Shown piece after piece: positions 1 through 8,544 of a stretch of DNA of 26,089 bases. Source of the stretch: a virus; the IMG/VR virus record IMGVR_UViG_3300010339_000014, positions 1 through 26,089 of that record; one strand, given 5' to 3'. The position numbers and the translations under genes were made by a program. Within the stretch, counting starts at the first letter, position 1; each line of letters starts with the position of its first letter. A model generated the notes under the pieces. That model saw nothing but the letters and a program-made list of their open reading frames with translations, was not told where the DNA came from and searched no databases.

Positions 1-1
1 A

Positions 2-442
2 ATGACATTGGCGATTACCCGCACGGCGCTTTACCTTGCGAACCTCATGCAGGTGCTCGGCTACAAGGCAGGAACCAGTGGCGCGGTGCGTTCGATCAAG
101 CATCACCGTTGGCCTTTCGACATCAAGACCGAAATCGTGTTCAGCCAGCTTGCGACGGAAGACCCGCAATCGGGCTTTGCGACGAAAGCAGATATCCCGA
201 ACGAGGGCGGCTTGAACAACCTCGGCAACCCCGGCCTCTTGGCTGTGGCGACGGTATATGAGGGATGCTGGATGGAATCGTACAACACGGCCTACACCGT
301 GGACACGGCGGCCGTTCAGGAAGACTGCTCGATCACGGTTACTGACATTTTTGACGTGAGCGGTTCAATCTACGGCGAGTTCCTCGACTCCGGGTTGAAC
401 AGCGGCGACAAGACAGGGCGCTCGCTCCTCTACTCCCAGTAA
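2..442 (+). CDS. Unidentified phage protein, probably 5'-truncated by the window edge
   Basis: The reading frame is open from the first bases of the window and ends at TAA 440-442. The ATG at position 2 is only the first visible one, and no ribosome site can be seen, so the real start may lie upstream. The visible 146 residues have no signal peptide, membrane segment or catalytic motif that I recognise. The central part is Gly/Asn-rich and the C-terminal third is rich in beta-forming residues and Ser/Asp, which would suit a structural protein. A strong terminator follows 24 bases after the stop, so this is the last gene of its transcript. I cannot assign a function. That it is coding rests on the long open frame, even codon use and the downstream terminator. 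Confidence 0.6.
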   Translation: MTLAITRTALYLANLMQVLGYKAGTSGAVRSIKHHRWPFDIKTEIVFSQLATEDPQSGFATKADIPNEGGLNNLGNPGLLAVATVYEGCWMESYNTAYTVDTAAVQEDCSITVTDIFDVSGSIYGEFLDSGLNSGDKTGRSLLYSQ

Positions 443-463
443 TAAGTTCTGACAGAACCCACA

Positions 464-493
464 AAAAGCCTCGGCTCATGCCGGGGCTTTTTT
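464..493. terminator. Bidirectional intrinsic terminator
   Basis: A 9-bp GC-rich stem (AAGCCTCGG at 466-474 with CCGGGGCTT at 481-489, one G.T pair) has a 6-nt loop. On the plus strand it runs into seven Ts; on the minus strand the same hairpin is followed by five Ts. It lies between two convergent genes (plus-strand stop at 442, minus-strand stop at 539) and probably ends both transcripts. Confidence 0.88.
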
Positions 494-538
494 ATTTCTA
501 CTTCCGTAAATGCAGTCCCGTGGTCGGGGGTTTGAAAG

Positions 539-715
539 TTATTTTGCTCCCCAAGAGCTTCTAAGAGAGTCCCGCAAGGATATTAATTGCAAAGAAAACT
601 CACCGGGGGGCACATGTTGAATCACCTTCGCCATGAGCGCCGACGCTGCGAGAGCGCACCGGAATCTTGGGGCTTTGTTCTCCAGCAAGGAGTACAGCTT
701 TAGGGCTGTGTCCAT
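539..715 (-). CDS. Small hypothetical protein (58 aa)
   Basis: This frame reads from ATG (complement of 713-715) to TAA (complement of 539-541) and encodes 58 residues. The start is well supported: AGGAGG (complement of 721-726) sits 5 bases upstream. The N-terminal half is helical (MDTALKLYSLLENKAPRF), followed by an Ala/Leu-rich stretch and a basic, Ser-rich tail ending RSSWGAK. I recognise no domain. It lies 80 bases downstream of the DUF932-type gene on the same strand, with a perfect hairpin between them, and ends just before the bidirectional terminator. It is therefore probably the second gene of a two-gene minus-strand unit. Small genes of this kind in phages are often early host-takeover or regulatory proteins, but that is only a guess from position. 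Confidence 0.62.
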   Translation of the reverse strand: MDTALKLYSLLENKAPRFRCALAASALMAKVIQHVPPGEFSLQLISLRDSLRSSWGAK

Positions 716-759
716 TGGTACCTCCTACCCAATCTCCTGATGTAAGTCTACCATTTTGA

Positions 760-779
760 GGGGACAGTTGTCTGTCCCC
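760..779 (-). other. Perfect 8-bp hairpin between two minus-strand genes
   Basis: GGGGACAG (760-767) and CTGTCCCC (772-779) form a perfect stem around a 4-nt loop. It begins 17 bases beyond the stop of the DUF932-type gene (796) and ends 34 bases before the ribosome site of the 58-residue gene. There is no T-run on either strand, so it is not a classical terminator. It may be an mRNA-stabilising or processing hairpin, or an attenuator. Confidence 0.6.
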
Positions 780-795
780 CGGTTGGAGTTGGATT

Positions 796-1542
796 TTAGT
801 TCTTCTGTCCGACCAGCCCGAAGTATTTGCCGATCTCCTGTGTGGCGTCGATGCGGGTGGTCAAAGGCATTTGCTTCGCAACTTCGGTGAAGGAGTTGTG
901 CAAGGACCACGCACAGCGGGGCTCGAATTCCGCATGGCGGGGGTTGAAATACTCAGAGCCGACCGCACGGAAAAAGCGCATCGGCATGGCTTCGCGGGCG
1001 AAAACGTCGTAGATCATAACCTTGGCTTCGGCGTCGGTCAGTTGGCGGTTCTTGAGGTTGTCCACTTCCAGCTTGAGGTTGACGTAGTGCTGCTCGTACT
1101 TGATCACGGCGGCGTCCAGTTCCTCGATCAGGTCCAGACCCGACGTGTGGCGGCGCTTCACGCACACCATGTCGCCGTTGAAACACATGTTGTCGCACAC
1201 GAAGATGCGCATTCCGGCGATCATTTGAATTGACATGGATTTGTCATTGGCGGTACGAATTCCGAGGGAGGCGCAGGAGCCCACGATGCCGTTGAGGTTG
1301 AGGTCAAGGGTGCCGAAGAGGCGGGAGCCATCCGCACGGATGGCGAACAGTTCATGCTCAATGTTGATGTTGCGGCGGTTGAGTGCCTTTTCGAGGGTCT
1401 CGATCAATTCGATGTGGGCAACGGGCTTGAAAGTGTCGGTGCCTTCTACCGGGGGCAAGGCCCTCAGTTCGGCTCGGGTGACGAGGTTGGTGTCAGTGTG
1501 GGCGCTTAAAACCGCTTGAGTTGCTGGTGCTGCTGCTTCCAT
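796..1542 (-). CDS. DUF932-family phage/plasmid-like protein
   Basis: A 248-residue protein that I place in the DUF932 family (PF06067, phage/plasmid-like proteins of unknown biochemical function). The recognisable signature is a central stretch with ELFAIRADGSRLFGTLDL, then GIRTANDKSMSIQMIAGMR and the Cys-containing VCDNMCFNGD, followed by a long helical region. It is shorter than many members (often around 300 residues or more), with little sequence before the core. The start is ATG at 1542 (complement), with AAAGGAG (complement of 1551-1557) 8 bases upstream. Upstream lies a perfect TATAAT box on the same strand. The gene is divergent from the giant plus-strand gene at 1671 and precedes a 58-residue gene. 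Members are common on phages and plasmids; no activity can be assigned. Family assignment fairly sure, role unknown. Confidence 0.82.
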   Translation of the reverse strand: MEAAAPATQAVLSAHTDTNLVTRAELRALPPVEGTDTFKPVAHIELIETLEKALNRRNINIEHELFAIRADGSRLFGTLDLNLNGIVGSCASLGIRTANDKSMSIQMIAGMRIFVCDNMCFNGDMVCVKRRHTSGLDLIEELDAAVIKYEQHYVNLKLEVDNLKNRQLTDAEAKVMIYDVFAREAMPMRFFRAVGSEYFNPRHAEFEPRCAWSLHNSFTEVAKQMPLTTRIDATQEIGKYFGLVGQKN

Positions 1543-1583
1543 GAATGGGGCTCCTTTCGTAATTCGCTGCCCTTTACACTCCT

Positions 1584-1612
1584 ATTATACATCGTACTGG
1601 GGGAAAATGGCT
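1584..1612 (-). promoter_or_regulatory. Probable promoter of the DUF932-type gene
   Basis: On the minus strand a perfect TATAAT (complement of 1584-1589) lies about 40 bases upstream of the start codon at 1542, with TG directly before it (close to, but not exactly, an extended -10). No good TTGACA is found 16-18 bases further upstream. The promoter call rests mainly on the -10 and its position in the divergent intergenic region. Confidence 0.5.
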
Positions 1613-1670
1613 ACCGTTTTAGCTCCCTAATTTCCTACTGTTTTCAGGACTTTTCTCCCCCTTATATAGG

Positions 1671-4600
1671 ATGAACCCCCAACACAAAGCTGGCCTGCTC
1701 AAAAAGAAGGCTTTAGACGCCCTGCTGGAGATGTACAACGATCCCGAGTATGCCACCCACCAGCACCACTCGGACCCCGATTTTACGACCCAGAACGGCA
1801 AGGACTACGCCGGGCGCAATACCACGGAGCCCGAAGAGGGTCTTGATGTCAACATCCCGCCGCAAGACCTGCACTATTCGGCCGAAGAAGTGGCAAAAGA
1901 CATGGATCATCCGCTGGTGAAATGCTCGTGCGGCACGATCCTCATAAATTGCCGCTGCCCGGAGCGCATCCACGCGGCGCTGTTTCCCGGTGGCAGGCCT
2001 GCAAAGGTGATGCAGGACGGCTGCGAGAAGTGCAAGGGTGTGGTGCAGACCGATCCAAAGCTGGAGCCGCCCGAGGGCAAGGAGGACGCCGCGTTCTTCA
2101 AAGAAAGTGATCCTGACCCCGAGATGCGTCCGGTCGAGGTGGAAAGGAAAGAGCACGAGTTCTTCAAGAGAAGCCTGCCGGAATACGAGATGGTCCGGAA
2201 ATCCTCCATGCGCCCGGCCTACACCGCCAAGAAAGCGAAAGAATTCTGGGGCGAGCCGTGTACGGAATGCAACGATTACGAGCAGAACCATCCGAACATG
2301 CGGAAGCCGGAGATGGAGCCGAACGAGCAGTTCGACCGCAAGGAACCCCCGGAGCGACGCATCGCTGCCGAGAAGAAGCCCAAGTGTCCATACTGCGGTT
2401 CCAGCGATTATGCTTTGATGCCTTCCGACTTTGAGACAGCGAAGTGCAGCAAATGCGGCAAGAATTGGGACCATGGCATTGTGCCGGGCATAAATGATCC
2501 CAACGAAAAAACCGCTGCCATTAAAATCGCCCACAAGAATGTTCTTGATCCCGGCGAGTACGACTTCGAGCACGAGACGCATGTCCGCGAGGAGATGAAG
2601 CAGTGGGCGCAATACGCCGAAGAAAAGGACAACACCGAGGACATCAAGCCGTTCGATCCCAGCGGGCAATATCTTTGCGGCACATGCGATATGCGCCGGG
2701 GCACGGATGACTGCATGCGCGTCGAGGCTCCGATCAGCTTCGATACCGGAAGCTGCCGCCTGTACCACCTCGGGATCAAGCCCGAGACCGCACCCTCCAT
2801 GGATGAGAAGTTCACCAAGGAAGAGGCGAAGTACAGCGAGCACGAGGGCGGATTCGGATGCAAGCGTTGCGAGTACGGAACCGCGGCGACAAGTTCCGAT
2901 CCCGAAGGACGCCAGCTTTGGTGTTCGTTCTGGGGCACACACGTAGTCGGCGATGCGTGCTGCTCCGAGTGGGACAAGGATGACGAGAAGGACAAGCTTG
3001 AGGAAGAAGCCCGCAAGGAACTGAAGACCGGGGCAGCCAAGAAGCTCTACCATGTCACATACACCGCCAAGGTGCCCGATATCCAGAAGCAAGGCATTCT
3101 TCCGCTGCAAACATCCAACTGGGTGAAGGCCGAAAACAAGGAACGCTACGGCGGAGGAGAAATATTCGCGTTCGACCATCCGGAAGATGCGATCCGCTGG
3201 GCGGCGAAGATGGACTGGGAATTCAACAAGGAAATGGGCAGCGGGAAGATCAGCATCATCGTGTTCAAGCCCGGCAAGGAGAAGTGGGAAATCGACACAG
3301 CCGATCCCCTGAGCCAAGGCGGAGCCAAGGGGCAATGGTTGAAGGCACACGGTGCTATCAAGCCCGAGCAGATCATCAAAGTTGTGCCCGTCAATCTCAA
3401 CATGACCCGCGCCGTCGTGCAAGGCAAGCCCGTGAAGCTTGCGGGTGCGCAAAAGGAAAAGTTTGAGACGCTTGCGCACCGCTGGAACCCCCTCTACAAG
3501 GGGATTTCCACCATGGGGGACAGGGATGTCACGCTGGAGTCCTGCGCGGCTGATACCTTCGCTCTGCGGGAGTTTGCCGTCAAGTTGATCGAGTTCGTCG
3601 AGGCGAGTCCCAAGGGCGGGCTATTCGACGACGCCTACATCGGCTTTGCCAACGTGTCCCGCTACATCACCATGGCGCTCAAGAGGCTCGGCAATGTCGA
3701 GGCGGACATAAAGCGTGGCGACAAGAGCGGGCTCGATGACATAAGGAGCGAAATCATGATCGCCGCGAGCTTCCTGCACACGGCGCTCCACAACCTCAAC
3801 GCTGAGTTTTACTACTTGGAAAAGGACCGTGAACGCGTGACGGCGGCCACAAAAGCCTATGGGATGGATGTGCCTTTGGACAACCCGGCGAGTGCTGGTA
3901 CAGAATTCTACGGCACGGGCGCTCCGCTCGGCGGCACACCCAACCAGCCAGTGCCAGACCCCGAAGAGGACGAAGAAGAGCAGAAAGCCGCCGCCGCTCA
4001 AGAAGAGGAGTTGGTTGCTGAGGAAGCGCGGATAGCGGCTGAGGTTGAAGCCGAGGATCAAACGTCTATCCGCAAATCCGCCTCGTTGGCGATAAAGCTG
4101 GATTTCTCTCCGTTCAACATCGCGGCATATAAGATTGCTTTTGCGGACGATGCCGGGTGGTTCGCCAAATCCGCCCGCCCCACGCCCCAGAAAATTGAAT
4201 TGCTGCAAAAGCAATTCGGAGTGACTCCGGAGCAAATCGAGCTTTGCATCGCTGCCGATCCAAGCCCCAACCAGACGGATTACGTGGCATGGCTCACCAA
4301 GTGGTTCTCCAAGGGGCAAATCAAGCTGCCCGAGGACACGGAAAAAATCAAGGGGCAACTTGGCACGTTCAACAAGCTGAAGAGGTCTCCGGCGTTCACC
4401 CACAACAAGGACATCCAGCAGTACGACCCCGCGAAGCTGTTCGAGACGCTGGAGCAGGGACAGGGGGCGCTGAGTGAGAAGGACAAGGACCGCGACATCA
4501 TCGCCAAAGGCAGCAAGATCGTCGTGAAGGAAGGCGACCTCGTGATCTACCGGGTCACCGACCCCAAGGCTTTGTCGCTGTTGTCTGGCGGCACCAACTG

Positions 4601-7600
4601 GTGCACCGCTCAGGAATCCACTGCTGGGGGCTATTTGAAGGATGGCCCGAGCTATGTGTTCTTTGAGGGCGGCTCCGCGTTCGCACAGTTCCATCCCGCC
4701 TCCAACCAGCTAATGAACCGCCAAGATTACTGTATGGTTGAGACAGTCCATGAGGACGATCAGAGCGGATACTCCACAGGATGGGGCCGCAGCCACCGCT
4801 ATCACCAGCCCACGGTCCTGACCAAATTCATCGCCGATCCGACACTAGCCGCCGCGCTGCAAAAGCTTTCCGCCGTGGAGCCAAACGTGGCGGAGTGGTT
4901 GAAGGCGAATACTGACGATCCCGAGAAAGCCGAGAAGGCGCTAGCGGAGGCAGCCAAGGCAGAGCAGAAGGAGAACGTGCGACGGGAAAATCCCGTTTAT
5001 TACTACGGCGAACGCGAGAAGAAGTGGAGCATGACCATCCGCCACGCCCTTGCCTCGGGGAAGCAGCTTTCGCCGGAGATCGAGGCGCAGATGGGCAGCG
5101 CCTCCACCGACCTTCTGTTCAAGTACGGAACAAAGTTTCACGCCGGGCAGCGCTGGGAGCCGCTGGAGAAGGCGATCCTCAAAGGAAAGCGCACCTCCAA
5201 GAACATCATTGACTATGCCGTGAAGTTCGTCAAGGGGCGCTGGCCGGAGGGCGAACCAATGCTCCTCAGGGGCGCGTTGCTGAAAACGTACGGCAGCGGC
5301 AACATGAAGCTGGCGCTTGAATACGCGCAACGCGCGGTCAAGGGGCGCTGGCCGGAACTGGAAGCGAAATTCCACAAGGCGAAACCCAGCGAAGCTTCCG
5401 GGTATGGCTCGGCGGAATATGCCATCAACATCTTGAAGCAACGATGGGCGAGCATCGGCGTTAAGCCCCGCAGGGACGGAAAGATCAACGAAGAGGAAAT
5501 CATTATCGTGGGCGCTCCGGGCGAAGCCCGCAGGTACGCCGAGGTGTTCATGCCGGGACAGCGGTGGGCGGAATTTGAACAGGTTGCCATGGGGCACGGA
5601 TACCTTGGTGCGATGATCGATTACGCAACGCAGGTTGTCAAGGGGCGCATGCCGGAGCTTGAGGAGAAAATCCTGTCTGGCGAACGGGACGCCTTCAAGC
5701 GGGAACGCTGGGATCGCAGCCGCGACCTCGCCTTGGATTATTCAAAACAGGTCTTGAAGACCCGCTGGCCCGAGTATGAGCAGAAAATTCTCGAATACAT
5801 CAAGAACACCAAGAAAGAAAATCAGACATATACCCCCATTGGCGCAAGTCGCTATAGCTACGGACGCGCAGGCCTTCCCGATACGGTAGAAAAGTACATC
5901 GAAGAAGTTGTAGGGGCTCGTTGGCCGGAATTAGAACAAACTCTGATGAGCCGTTACCAAGAGCATCCCGACCAGTGGCCAGCCAATCAGAATTGGCTTG
6001 ACGGCTATCTCTTTGCGATCCGTGGGATGTGCGACAGGAAGGAACCGAAGAGCAATGTTCCACAGCTTCAGGACGACTTCATCGACGACCGCACGAGCGA
6101 ACTCCACCAGACGATGGATTTCGAAACCGCCCACGACCAAGCCAAGAAAGAGCAGCAGGACGCCATCGACTCCAAGTACAAAGGCAATCCGCAATGCGAA
6201 TGGCCCGAGGGCGAGAAGCGCCTGAAGAGCAGGGACGAAAATTACGAAAACCTCCTCCTGCGCGAGGTGAAAAGCGACGGGCATCGTCGCTACAAGGATG
6301 ACAGTCCCGAGGATCAAAAAAACGAATGGACCGACTACAAAGGCTATTGGGTCTCGTGGTACGGGAATTCCGAACTTGAAAAGTATGTCGATTTTATCAT
6401 GTCCCTCGGGCTGAGTTTCCCATTGGGTGAAGAACTCATGGCTGTGCAAGAGGATGTGAGTAACCGCAAATACAACCGGAGCGGAAAAAATCCCTACCGC
6501 AAGCAACAGGAACTCCAGTTCCAGTCCAGTCTTTTGAAGAAAGCCATCGTGGACTTCCACGACGCCCCCAAGATGCTCCCGCCCCGCGAGCAGTTCCGCA
6601 AGCACGTTGATGTGGAAGCCGAAAGGGATGTCATGGAAGGTGTCATGGACGGGGTGAAGCAGCCCATCAACGCGGAGCCCCTTCGCCCGAAGCCGTTGCA
6701 CAAGCAATTCGATCCAAATATCAACGGCGATCCGGAATCCTTGCTGATGCAGCAGGAAATACCGGGGATGCCGCAAATCGCCGCTGAGGTTGAGTTGCTG
6801 CCGAAGCGCACGGGCAACTGGAAGCTCTATGCTTGGCCCGCTGGCACGGTGCAGTTCGGGCAGTACGGCGAGATCAAGCGCCCCGCGCCCAAGGGGCAGG
6901 TGTGGTACGTGGGCGACAAGGCGAAAGCGCTTCCGATCATGAAAGAGAACTGGGACTTGTCCCACGGGGAAGAGAACCAGTTGCTCGAACGCGGAGCGCT
7001 GGACTTGCCGGATGTCATACTGCGCCTCACAAACGTCGATTACTATGCGCCGCCGATGAAGTTTCCGCCGAAGCAGAAAAAGTTGCTCACCGGATCGTTG
7101 CTTGAAAAGGAAGCTGGGCCATCGTGGCGAAAAACTGTGCTTCCGCTGGCACTGGGTTTGGGTCTAACTCCGGGCGCTCCAGCACAGACTCCGAAAGCAA
7201 AACCGTCAATCGAACAAAAGTATGATCCAAAGCACGACCCAGCGAACAAGTCAAGGATTGTGATTGAGCCCGCACCCGAGTCAAAACTCAAAACTCCTGT
7301 GATACATAAGAGTCCGAGCGTAGAGCCTCGGTATCTGCTCAGGCATGAGAACCGTTTTGACCCCAATGTCCTCACGCCGGAGCAAATGATCCAGAGGGGT
7401 ATTCTCCGCGGGAAATTAGACCCCACCATGAAAGCCACATTGCTGAAGAATGCGAACGAGCAGAGCGAGGAACTCCCCGACAAAACGCAAACAGACGAGG
7501 ATGAGGCCCGGCAGGCGTTCATGAAGCAGGACTACTTGTTGCAAGAGGCGCAGGATCGGAGATGCTCCATGGAAACGCTGTGGAAAGAAGTTGGGCAAGA

Positions 7601-7667
7601 CTATGCGAATGAGTACTTTGCCAGCAAAGAGAACAGGACGCCCCAAAACTGGCACGCCCAGAGGTAG
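1671..7667 (+). CDS. Giant multidomain 'polyvalent'-type phage protein (zinc ribbons, ART-like, RWPE repeats)
   Basis: A 1998-residue protein. In order: a Cys cluster C85-x-C87...C94-x-C96; a zinc ribbon C239/C242...C259/C262; two further Cys-rich patches around residues 335-430; an ADP-ribosyltransferase-like segment at about 458-575 (Y460-H-V-T, then GGGEIFAFDHPEDAIRWA and IKPEQI); a charged Ala/Glu linker near 770-800; a region around T975-N-W-C-T-A-Q like a domain seen in other large phage proteins; eight or more helical repeats centred on RWPE at about 1150-1430; and a Pro-rich C-terminal part after a short hydrophobic stretch near 1822. This architecture resembles the polyvalent proteins of phages and conjugative elements, thought to travel with the DNA and act early in the host; that role is inferred. 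The start is uncertain: no good ribosome site precedes ATG 1671, and ATATAGG directly abuts it. Confidence 0.85.
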   Translation: MNPQHKAGLLKKKALDALLEMYNDPEYATHQHHSDPDFTTQNGKDYAGRNTTEPEEGLDVNIPPQDLHYSAEEVAKDMDHPLVKCSCGTILINCRCPERIHAALFPGGRPAKVMQDGCEKCKGVVQTDPKLEPPEGKEDAAFFKESDPDPEMRPVEVERKEHEFFKRSLPEYEMVRKSSMRPAYTAKKAKEFWGEPCTECNDYEQNHPNMRKPEMEPNEQFDRKEPPERRIAAEKKPKCPYCGSSDYALMPSDFETAKCSKCGKNWDHGIVPGINDPNEKTAAIKIAHKNVLDPGEYDFEHETHVREEMKQWAQYAEEKDNTEDIKPFDPSGQYLCGTCDMRRGTDDCMRVEAPISFDTGSCRLYHLGIKPETAPSMDEKFTKEEAKYSEHEGGFGCKRCEYGTAATSSDPEGRQLWCSFWGTHVVGDACCSEWDKDDEKDKLEEEARKELKTGAAKKLYHVTYTAKVPDIQKQGILPLQTSNWVKAENKERYGGGEIFAFDHPEDAIRWAAKMDWEFNKEMGSGKISIIVFKPGKEKWEIDTADPLSQGGAKGQWLKAHGAIKPEQIIKVVPVNLNMTRAVVQGKPVKLAGAQKEKFETLAHRWNPLYKGISTMGDRDVTLESCAADTFALREFAVKLIEFVEASPKGGLFDDAYIGFANVSRYITMALKRLGNVEADIKRGDKSGLDDIRSEIMIAASFLHTALHNLNAEFYYLEKDRERVTAATKAYGMDVPLDNPASAGTEFYGTGAPLGGTPNQPVPDPEEDEEEQKAAAAQEEELVAEEARIAAEVEAEDQTSIRKSASLAIKLDFSPFNIAAYKIAFADDAGWFAKSARPTPQKIELLQKQFGVTPEQIELCIAADPSPNQTDYVAWLTKWFSKGQIKLPEDTEKIKGQLGTFNKLKRSPAFTHNKDIQQYDPAKLFETLEQGQGALSEKDKDRDIIAKGSKIVVKEGDLVIYRVTDPKALSLLSGGTNWCTAQESTAGGYLKDGPSYVFFEGGSAFAQFHPASNQLMNRQDYCMVETVHEDDQSGYSTGWGRSHRYHQPTVLTKFIADPTLAAALQKLSAVEPNVAEWLKANTDDPEKAEKALAEAAKAEQKENVRRENPVYYYGEREKKWSMTIRHALASGKQLSPEIEAQMGSASTDLLFKYGTKFHAGQRWEPLEKAILKGKRTSKNIIDYAVKFVKGRWPEGEPMLLRGALLKTYGSGNMKLALEYAQRAVKGRWPELEAKFHKAKPSEASGYGSAEYAINILKQRWASIGVKPRRDGKINEEEIIIVGAPGEARRYAEVFMPGQRWAEFEQVAMGHGYLGAMIDYATQVVKGRMPELEEKILSGERDAFKRERWDRSRDLALDYSKQVLKTRWPEYEQKILEYIKNTKKENQTYTPIGASRYSYGRAGLPDTVEKYIEEVVGARWPELEQTLMSRYQEHPDQWPANQNWLDGYLFAIRGMCDRKEPKSNVPQLQDDFIDDRTSELHQTMDFETAHDQAKKEQQDAIDSKYKGNPQCEWPEGEKRLKSRDENYENLLLREVKSDGHRRYKDDSPEDQKNEWTDYKGYWVSWYGNSELEKYVDFIMSLGLSFPLGEELMAVQEDVSNRKYNRSGKNPYRKQQELQFQSSLLKKAIVDFHDAPKMLPPREQFRKHVDVEAERDVMEGVMDGVKQPINAEPLRPKPLHKQFDPNINGDPESLLMQQEIPGMPQIAAEVELLPKRTGNWKLYAWPAGTVQFGQYGEIKRPAPKGQVWYVGDKAKALPIMKENWDLSHGEENQLLERGALDLPDVILRLTNVDYYAPPMKFPPKQKKLLTGSLLEKEAGPSWRKTVLPLALGLGLTPGAPAQTPKAKPSIEQKYDPKHDPANKSRIVIEPAPESKLKTPVIHKSPSVEPRYLLRHENRFDPNVLTPEQMIQRGILRGKLDPTMKATLLKNANEQSEELPDKTQTDEDEARQAFMKQDYLLQEAQDRRCSMETLWKEVGQDYANEYFASKENRTPQNWHAQR
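5130..5945 (+). repeat. RWPE-type tandem helical repeats within the giant protein
   Basis: At least seven imperfect copies of a unit of about 20-50 residues with consensus Y-A-x-x-V-x-K-G-R-W-P-E-x-E are encoded here. Examples are YAVKFVKGRWPEGE, YAQRAVKGRWPELE, YATQVVKGRMPELE, YSKQVLKTRWPEYE and YIEEVVGARWPELE, with degenerate copies such as GQRWEPLEKA and GQRWAEFEQV. Similar repeats are known to me from large phage proteins. They look like stacked helical hairpins that could act as a spacer or binding surface. At DNA level the short block AAGGGGCGCTGGCCGGA recurs, so copies could recombine. Confidence 0.8.
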
Positions 7668-7733
7668 CCACATAATTTTTCCAACTATTCAGTATTCATA
7701 TAGAAGTACATTTTACGATTGGAGTAATTGAAT

Positions 7734-8540
7734 ATGCGAGTGTTGGACATGGTTGGAAAGAAATTTGGGAATCTCACTGTCATTCGACGCGATGTTAATT
7801 CTGTCGGGGGACAAGCTCGCTGGATAGTCAAATGTGATTGTCCGACACCGATTGAATTCACAGTGTTAGGAAACAACTTAAGGCGGGGGAATACTACCGG
7901 ATGTGCTTGTATCAAGCGAGATCGTGCCAGAAAGGCTATGACCAAGCTTAGAATTGCGATAAATGATGGGATTGAAGCAGAATTCATCGGCAAACAAGTC
8001 GGAAATCTGGTTGTAATTTCTAAGTTTGACGTGACAAATCAGGGCGCTCGTTGGCTTTGCAAATGCATTTGTGGTCGTGACAACGGGGTTTTGGTTCGTA
8101 CCGCCGCGTTGAGGGCAAAAAGCAGGACGGCCTGCAAATATTGCACATCGGATCGCAGAAGTCTGTTGCCTAAGCAAGCTATGCGCAATCAATTGCTTGT
8201 CGTATACAAGGCGGCGGCCAGAAGGAAGGGCCATGAATGGCGGCTATCCGACGAAGAGTTTGATGCGATAACACAATCAAATTGCTGTTATTGTGGCATT
8301 CCTCCGTCTCGAAGGACTGATTGGAAACGGTTCAACGGATTAAATAAAAGCAACGCCTATGTATGCAACGGAATCGACCGAAAGAACAACCTCGAAGGCT
8401 ACACCCCTGAAAATTCATTGCCATGCTGTTCGATTTGCAACCGCGCCAAAGGCGATATGACATACGAAGAATTCATCGTATGGCTTCACAGAGCGGGCAA
8501 AAAACAGTTAGGAATCAACGCTACAGGAGCCTCTGTATAG
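7734..8540 (+). CDS. HNH homing endonuclease with duplicated N-terminal DNA-binding module
   Basis: 268 residues. The C-terminal HNH nuclease has the zinc knuckle C184-C-Y-C187-G, the N-G-I-D215-R motif in place of the classical His-containing beta-strand, then GYTPENSLPCCSICNRAK, the usual form of phage HNH enzymes. The N-terminal half holds two copies of a Cys-containing module (GKKFGNLTVI...W-x-V-K-C-D-C; GKQVGNLVVI...W-L-C-K-C-I-C), as in other phage HNH enzymes, where it probably binds DNA. I chose ATG 7734 because GGAG (7721-7724) is 9 bases upstream; an in-frame TTG at 7728 is too close to it. The gene is visibly A+T-richer than its neighbours and sits between the giant gene and the protease gene, as expected for a selfish insertion. 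It ends 4 bases before the protease start and probably supplies its ribosome site. Confidence 0.92.
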   Translation: MRVLDMVGKKFGNLTVIRRDVNSVGGQARWIVKCDCPTPIEFTVLGNNLRRGNTTGCACIKRDRARKAMTKLRIAINDGIEAEFIGKQVGNLVVISKFDVTNQGARWLCKCICGRDNGVLVRTAALRAKSRTACKYCTSDRRSLLPKQAMRNQLLVVYKAAARRKGHEWRLSDEEFDAITQSNCCYCGIPPSRRTDWKRFNGLNKSNAYVCNGIDRKNNLEGYTPENSLPCCSICNRAKGDMTYEEFIVWLHRAGKKQLGINATGASV

Positions 8541-8544
8541 AGCT

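Noticed and set aside
1713-3479. 588-codon open frame on the minus strand inside the giant gene
   Set aside because: It is the complement of a GC-biased coding sequence, with Leu/Val/Arg-rich shadow composition, no ribosome site and no recognisable domain. The plus frame has clear zinc ribbons.
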